Shown: positions 7,322 to 10,975 of the stretch, one piece after another
Layout of the letters: each line of letters starts with the position of its first letter
Position numbering within the stretch: the stretch's first letter is position 1
Translations under genes and position numbers: made by a program
Assembly: GCA_023251285.1 (NCBI GenBank)
Contig: JAHEZB010000025.1
Span: 1-10,975, forward strand
Source: Chitinophagaceae bacterium
Lineage (GTDB): Bacteria; Bacteroidota; Bacteroidia; Chitinophagales; Chitinophagaceae
Direction of reading: 5' to 3'
DNA length: 10,975 nucleotides
The notes under the pieces: generated by a model
Database searches by the model: none
Seen by the model: the letters and a program-made list of their open reading frames with translations, nothing else
What the model was told of the DNA's origin: nothing

Positions 7322-7909
7322 CTAAAATTCCGTCCAACCCAATTTCTTCAAAGCTTTTGCTCGTAGCTGAATAATATTCACATCCATCGTTACTGGTTTT
7401 AATGGGACATCTTCTTTATTTCGTGGAACGTTTGCAATACGATCAACTACATCCATACCTTTAATTACTTTTCCGTAAACAGTGTATTTGTTATTAAGCC
7501 GCGGTATTCCATTTTTATTTTGAACAATATAAAACTGGCATCGTGCCGAAAGCATGCGCGGATTATCATCGCGGCCTGCCGCAAAACTGCCATATTCGTT
7601 TTTCAGTTTGCTGTTAAACTCCGGCTGTAAAAGCATCGTGCTGTCTGTAAATCCTTCAGGTGTATCGGGACAGCCGCCCTGTATCACAAAATTGGGTATT
7701 ACCCTGTTGAAAGTAAGGGAATCCCAATAACCTGCTTTTGCCAGTTTTATGAAACTTGCTTTATGATGGGGCGTTTCGTTGTAAAGCCAGATGAGTATTT
7801 CCCCATATGGCGTTTTAATTTGTCCTACATCAAATTTTTTTTGTCCCAAAGCATTGGTTGCAAAAAATAACAGCAGAATGATAAAAATATTTTTCATGAT
7901 AGTTCTCAT
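7322..7909 (-). CDS. Secreted cyclophilin-type peptidyl-prolyl cis-trans isomerase
   Basis: A cyclophilin-fold PPIase predicted to be periplasmic, catalysing cis-trans isomerisation of Xaa-Pro bonds to assist folding of exported proteins. The N-terminus is a signal peptide (MKNIFIILLLFFATNALG, then Q). Two starts are possible, 7909 and the ATG four codons later at 7897; the second leaves a more compact signal peptide. Numbered from 7909, the core shows GEILIWLYNETP (36-47), FNRVIPNFVIQGG (67-79) with the catalytic Arg69, CQFYIVQN (124-131), and TVYGKVIKGMDVVDRI (143-158). Compared with human CypA, the Arg, Phe and Gln of the pocket are kept, but the FHR histidine is Asn, the Trp121 position is Arg (137) and His126 is Tyr (142). 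Such changes are common in bacterial and periplasmic forms and may alter activity and cyclosporin binding. It lies 59 bases after the MFS gene, perhaps in the same unit. Confidence 0.92.
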   Translation of the reverse strand: MRTIMKNIFIILLLFFATNALGQKKFDVGQIKTPYGEILIWLYNETPHHKASFIKLAKAGYWDSLTFNRVIPNFVIQGGCPDTPEGFTDSTMLLQPEFNSKLKNEYGSFAAGRDDNPRMLSARCQFYIVQNKNGIPRLNNKYTVYGKVIKGMDVVDRIANVPRNKEDVPLKPVTMDVNIIQLRAKALKKLGWTEF

Positions 7910-7968
7910 TTTATTTGTTCGGGTTTATAAATGAACTTACTAGAGGAACCAAAACTTTGATACTATAT

Positions 7969-9183
7969 TTATTCAACAATTAATGGAATCAACTTTTTAT
8001 ACCTCATGCGTTTTAGAATCAGGTAAAAAATAACTACAAATAAAATTCCAACGGCAGCTTCGGCGGAAAGCATAATCCTGCTATTAAATTTGTCGTGCAT
8101 CCAGCCGTCAAAAGTGGTCATGTAGACAACGGGTAAATTACCTAAAGAAGCCAGCAGTGAATATTTGGTAGCTACATGTTTTTTGCCAATCACAAAAAAG
8201 ATAATGGCAGTAAATGCAGCATAGATCATTCCCATACTAAAACCGTATACCAATACACCTGTTATATAGATTACAGGTTCTTCGGGCATGATAGCCATGA
8301 GAATAGTGACCAGGGCACATATTACTCCACAGCCAAGATAAGCAACCCAAACGCCCCATTTGTCGGCTATCAACCCCCCGACAACGCAGCCAATAGCACT
8401 TACAACGCCAGTGAGTAATCCCGTAACAAGAACGACAATATCTACTCCCGTTTTCCAGTCTATAGCAACTGCCGACCATAAATTAGCCATGGCCCCGCAA
8501 CCAATTGGCATAATAATGAGTATCATCACAAATAAGGCTACAGGTATTTTTATCATAGCATAAATATCTTTGCCCAATATTTTAATCTCATTGAGCATCG
8601 TAGTTTCTTTGACGTGCTGTATGTCTTTGAACAAAAGAATTGTCAACGCGAATAGGATGGATACAATACATAAAACTGTGCCTGATGTAATAACACTGAA
8701 ATGAGTGGCAAGCCATAAACCGGCGCCTCCACCAAATCCAACACCGACAAGCGCTCCCGCCTGGTACCAGCCAGATGCTTCTCCTTTTTTATTTTCTTTG
8801 ATACTTTTAGCTATAAAACCATTAACGGGCAATACCGTAAACGTGGCCGCGACCTGGGATACAAAGACAATCAGTGAAATGAATGCCGCTCCTTTTATGG
8901 TTAAAGGAATAAAGCAAATTAGTAATAGTGATGCGATAGTTGCGAACACAGCGATCCAGAACCATTTATGCAAACTCAGTGACATGTCCACGACCGGCCC
9001 CCAAATAAAACGCCAGAGATTTGCTGAAAGGCCAAAGGCAACGATACCGGCTGTCAATGAAACAGGGAAGCCGTTTTTCGTCAATAGAAAAGGCAATGCA
9101 ACTGTTACGAATCCCTGGCTAATTCCCGTGGGCATCATCAGGAAAAAAATATAAAATGGCTTAGTAAACTTTTGCGGTTCCAT
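7969..9183 (-). CDS. MFS transporter, AmpG-like
   Basis: A 404-residue, 12-helix major facilitator transporter of typical length. It opens with FYIFFLMMPTGISQGFVTVA, followed by a region like those of AmpG/PAT transporters: WRFIWGPVVDMSL (57-69; cf. LKFLWAPLVD of AmpG) and, after TM4, NKKGEASGWYQAGALVGVGF (131-150), a glycine-rich helix. A central loop (about 187-210) separates the halves, and the second half includes GCVVGGLIADKWGVW, a degenerate motif A. AmpG imports muropeptides, but this similarity is weak and does not fix the substrate; acetyl-CoA-transporter-like members share the same features. Its first 23 bases overlap the end of the small lipoprotein frame at 9161-9289 in another reading frame, which suggests translational coupling. 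No Shine-Dalgarno site precedes the ATG at 9183. Confidence 0.87.
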   Translation of the reverse strand: MEPQKFTKPFYIFFLMMPTGISQGFVTVALPFLLTKNGFPVSLTAGIVAFGLSANLWRFIWGPVVDMSLSLHKWFWIAVFATIASLLLICFIPLTIKGAAFISLIVFVSQVAATFTVLPVNGFIAKSIKENKKGEASGWYQAGALVGVGFGGGAGLWLATHFSVITSGTVLCIVSILFALTILLFKDIQHVKETTMLNEIKILGKDIYAMIKIPVALFVMILIIMPIGCGAMANLWSAVAIDWKTGVDIVVLVTGLLTGVVSAIGCVVGGLIADKWGVWVAYLGCGVICALVTILMAIMPEEPVIYITGVLVYGFSMGMIYAAFTAIIFFVIGKKHVATKYSLLASLGNLPVVYMTTFDGWMHDKFNSRIMLSAEAAVGILFVVIFYLILKRMRYKKLIPLIVE

Positions 9184-9289
9184 GTTTTAGTTTTGTGATC
9201 AAGCGTGTCAATTGATTAGTACAACTTGATAAAAAAAGTACACCGCCAAGAAAAATGCTAAAAATTTTGACTTGATGATTTCCTTTCAT
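9161..9289 (-). CDS. Small lipoprotein (42 residues), overlapping the start of the MFS gene
   Basis: This short frame sits in what otherwise looks like a 144-base gap. It starts at ATG 9289 and ends with TAA at 9161-9163. The peptide begins MKGNHQVK, continues with a hydrophobic core (IFSIFLGGVLF) and a lipobox L-S-S-C with Cys23, then about 19 polar and basic residues (TNQLTRLITKLKHG...). That is a textbook lipoprotein signal followed by a very short mature peptide. It begins 38 bases after the RidA-like gene's stop and overlaps the MFS start by 23 bases, consistent with an operon position. It could be a real small lipoprotein or translation-coupling leader, or the remnant of a longer lipoprotein gene cut short. 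The lipobox and placement are seen directly; expression is inferred. Confidence 0.5.
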   Translation of the reverse strand: MKGNHQVKIFSIFLGGVLFLSSCTNQLTRLITKLKHGTAKVY

Positions 9290-9327
9290 TGTTTTTTTAT
9301 TTTCCCAAATAAGGGTTGCCAACCTAT

Positions 9328-9837
9328 TCACTTTGATTTATGCGCTTCCATATCTATCTCGATCAATTGCCCTGGAACTGCAAGTTCTTTTACTCCCAAC
9401 CAGGTTCCTGTAGGGAATTGTTTGGTATAGATCGTACTTCTAAAACTCAAAGCTTTTTCCATAGCCGCCATATCCGTTGTATAAATATTTTCTGCATACA
9501 CATCGTCGAAAGTATAGCCATAATGTTCCAGGATCTTTCCTAAGTCACTGTAACAATTTTTCATCTGCTGCTCCATATTTCCCGGGGCTACCAATTTTCC
9601 TGAATTGTCCATACTCACCGCACCGGAAATTTTAAGTTCATTGCTAATTTTAACTGCATGGGTATATCCATACTCATGTTCAAGTGCAGGTCGGAGGTTA
9701 AAATATTCCGGCGGATCAATAACAGTCTTTGTGGATGTTGGTACCTGTGTAACTGGCAGCGGGATTGAATTCTTGCAGGCAGAAAAAAAAGTTGCGGCTA
9801 AGAGAAAGGCTGTGGCAACTGATAATATTTTCGTCAT
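9328..9837 (-). CDS. RidA/YjgF-family lipoprotein without the catalytic arginine
   Basis: A Rid (YjgF/YER057c/UK114) family domain exported as a lipoprotein. I chose the ATG at 9837, giving 169 residues; a further upstream start at 9888 would add 17 charged residues before the signal peptide and overlap the cytochrome gene. From 9837 the signal is MTKILSVATAFLLAATFFSAC with lipobox F-S-A-C (Cys21). The Rid domain spans about 50-165: ISNELKISGAVSMD (64-77), a helix (MEQQMKNCYSDLGKILEHYG, 88-107), VYAENIYTTDM (113-123), and FPTGTWLGVKELAVPGQLIE (141-160). In RidA the last motif reads PxRxxVxVxxL, whose Arg105 binds the 2-iminoacid carboxylate. Here that position is Gly144, so canonical imine/enamine deaminase activity is unlikely; this is known for several Rid subfamilies. 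The gene starts 4 bases after the cytochrome stop, so the two are surely co-transcribed. Confidence 0.88.
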   Translation of the reverse strand: MTKILSVATAFLLAATFFSACKNSIPLPVTQVPTSTKTVIDPPEYFNLRPALEHEYGYTHAVKISNELKISGAVSMDNSGKLVAPGNMEQQMKNCYSDLGKILEHYGYTFDDVYAENIYTTDMAAMEKALSFRSTIYTKQFPTGTWLGVKELAVPGQLIEIDMEAHKSK

Positions 9838-9841
9838 GCTC

Positions 9842-10714
9842 TTATTTTTTAAATTCTGATTGTGTCGGCCTGGTTTGCAGGAAGGCATAGATCGATTCTA
9901 TTTCATGATCATTCAAACGACACAAATATTTTTTCGCAACATGGCTCATGAGGCCAATGTCTTTTCGATCGCCAAGCGCCACGCCGGTTCGTATCAATTT
10001 GAAGAAATCACTTTTCCCATAAGAAGCAGCAATAACCAGGTCTGGCGAAAATCCTGTCTCGCCTTTAAAATCAGGACCGTGACATGCAGTGCAGGTTGAC
10101 ACTGCGAGATACCGGCCAAAAGAAACCCCGGTAGTATCACAATGAACATATTTCCCTTCTGTGTTCGGCGCAATCAAATCCGCTATCCTGTTCACCTCGC
10201 CCTTCACTATCAGCAGTCGTCCTAAAAAGGTAAATGACGAGGATGAAGGCACATTTGGCGTTGTTGGCTGCTTTTGTAAAGTACGCAGGTAGGCAATTAT
10301 TTTACCAATTGATTCTGCTTTTAATTCATGATACATAAATGCCGGCATGATCAATACAGAGTGGCCATTCTTTTTAACGCCATAGCGCAATAGCCTTACG
10401 ATTTCCGCATTAGTATAAATTGGGATCTTCTGGGTCAAATTAGGTGCAACAAGCGTCGCGACATTTTTCGGAATGTTATCAAAAACGCCTCCGGTCAAAT
10501 GCTCATTATGACAGTCGCCGCAATGAGCAATATGCACAAGCCTTTCACCTTCGGCGATAGAGGCAGTATCGCGGGGCACCGTTATTTCAGAAAGCGGAAT
10601 TGAATAGCTTTTGTTCAAAAAAATTGTTGACCAGCCGTAAATAACACCAAATATTAAAACAATTAATCCAACCAGTGTGAGTGCGCTGGTTTTGATGATC
10701 TTTCTTTTGGTCAT
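9842..10714 (-). CDS. Membrane-anchored di-heme c-type cytochrome
   Basis: A 290-residue protein with one N-terminal membrane anchor (residues 9-28, TSALTLVGLIVLIFGVIYGW) and two cytochrome-c domains facing the periplasm. The first haem site is C-G-D-C-H (65-69, in RLVHIAHCGDCHNEHLTGG), with Met123 or Met127 (LIMPAFMYHEL) as likely distal ligand. The second is C-T-A-C-H (208-212, in STCTACHGPDFKGE), with Met256 (DIGLMSHVAKKYL) a candidate ligand and a final helix DHEIESIYAFLQT. The layout resembles the di-heme cytochromes used as electron-transfer subunits next to periplasmic dehydrogenases, but no dehydrogenase is in the window. It is the first gene of the group and probably an electron carrier whose partner is unknown; the next gene is a Rid-domain lipoprotein. 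Confidence 0.9.
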   Translation of the reverse strand: MTKRKIIKTSALTLVGLIVLIFGVIYGWSTIFLNKSYSIPLSEITVPRDTASIAEGERLVHIAHCGDCHNEHLTGGVFDNIPKNVATLVAPNLTQKIPIYTNAEIVRLLRYGVKKNGHSVLIMPAFMYHELKAESIGKIIAYLRTLQKQPTTPNVPSSSSFTFLGRLLIVKGEVNRIADLIAPNTEGKYVHCDTTGVSFGRYLAVSTCTACHGPDFKGETGFSPDLVIAASYGKSDFFKLIRTGVALGDRKDIGLMSHVAKKYLCRLNDHEIESIYAFLQTRPTQSEFKK

Positions 10715-10975
10715 CTTGCAGAAATTTTAAAAAGTTTAGAGTTTATTTTTTCTTTTTTACAGGTCACATTTCAACATTCACCACATCAATCTTTAATCCA
10801 AGGGTTATGACAGCCTTCTTCCGTTTTTGGCATTGACATTCCTTTTGATTAATTAAGAATCGCATGTTTTTGTTGGTTTACTGGCAGTGCTATCCATTGA
10901 CCATTTTATGTTTTCACCATGCAATTCACACATAGTGATTCAATGTTTCTTTTACCGAAATAAAAGCAATACCCA
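10715..10975. other. Upstream region of the cytochrome gene, no gene recognised
   Basis: These 261 bases reach the right window edge. Short minus-strand frames of 26 and 33 codons exist, but none shows a family feature or signal peptide. No TAnnTTTG-type box occurs on the minus strand, and no strong hairpin stands out. The promoter for the cytochrome group probably lies here or beyond the edge. Confidence 0.3.

Noticed and set aside
8705..9154. 149-codon plus-strand open frame
   Set aside because: It is antisense to the MFS transporter, whose protein is clearly the coding one.
9313..9325. Short palindrome GGTTGCCAACC after the Rid-family gene as a terminator
   Set aside because: The loop is too tight, the effective stem is about four pairs and no U-tract follows on the minus strand; an operon continuing into the next gene fits better.

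Overview
The window looks like chromosomal DNA from a member of the Bacteroidota, probably near Chitinophagaceae. This is inferred from the low GC, AT-rich gene boundaries without clear Shine-Dalgarno sites, one promoter candidate of the TTTG / TAnnTTTG type, the style of the signal peptides, and family features such as an MHS-type transporter with a long internal loop. I could not run a database search. Every supported gene is on the minus strand, so the window reads from right to left.

From the right: about 260 bases without a convincing gene, then a membrane-anchored di-heme cytochrome c (9842-10714), a lipoprotein RidA/YjgF-family protein (9328-9837), a previously uncalled 42-residue small lipoprotein ORF (9161-9289), and an MFS transporter whose start overlaps that small ORF (7969-9183). 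The tight spacing suggests one transcription unit. A secreted cyclophilin-type peptidyl-prolyl isomerase follows (7322-7909). After a 247-base gap comes a second transport block: an MHS-family MFS transporter with an enlarged loop and an extra C-terminal two-helix domain (5278-7074), a YfcC-family carrier (3712-5223), an exported alpha/beta hydrolase starting one base after it (2835-3695), and an APC-superfamily amino-acid permease (1473-2810).

The left 1.47 kb is decayed or intergenic. It holds a clear histidine-kinase relic (583 to about 1170) with two in-frame stops, two frameshifts and a damaged G2 box, interrupted by a REP-like GC-rich palindrome. It also holds a long-armed inverted repeat (400-453) and the start of an unidentified multi-pass membrane protein that runs off the left edge (1-343), with a good Bacteroidota-type promoter in front of it.

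All complete genes encode envelope or exported proteins: four transporters from different families or subfamilies, two lipoproteins, a secreted hydrolase, a secreted PPIase and an anchored cytochrome. The likely common theme is uptake and periplasmic processing of small nitrogenous or carboxylic compounds, but no substrate can be read from the sequence. I see no mobile element, CRISPR array, tRNA or rRNA, and no strong case for a wholly new system. The most unusual items are the small lipoprotein, the RidA-like lipoprotein lacking the catalytic arginine, and the transporter fusion.
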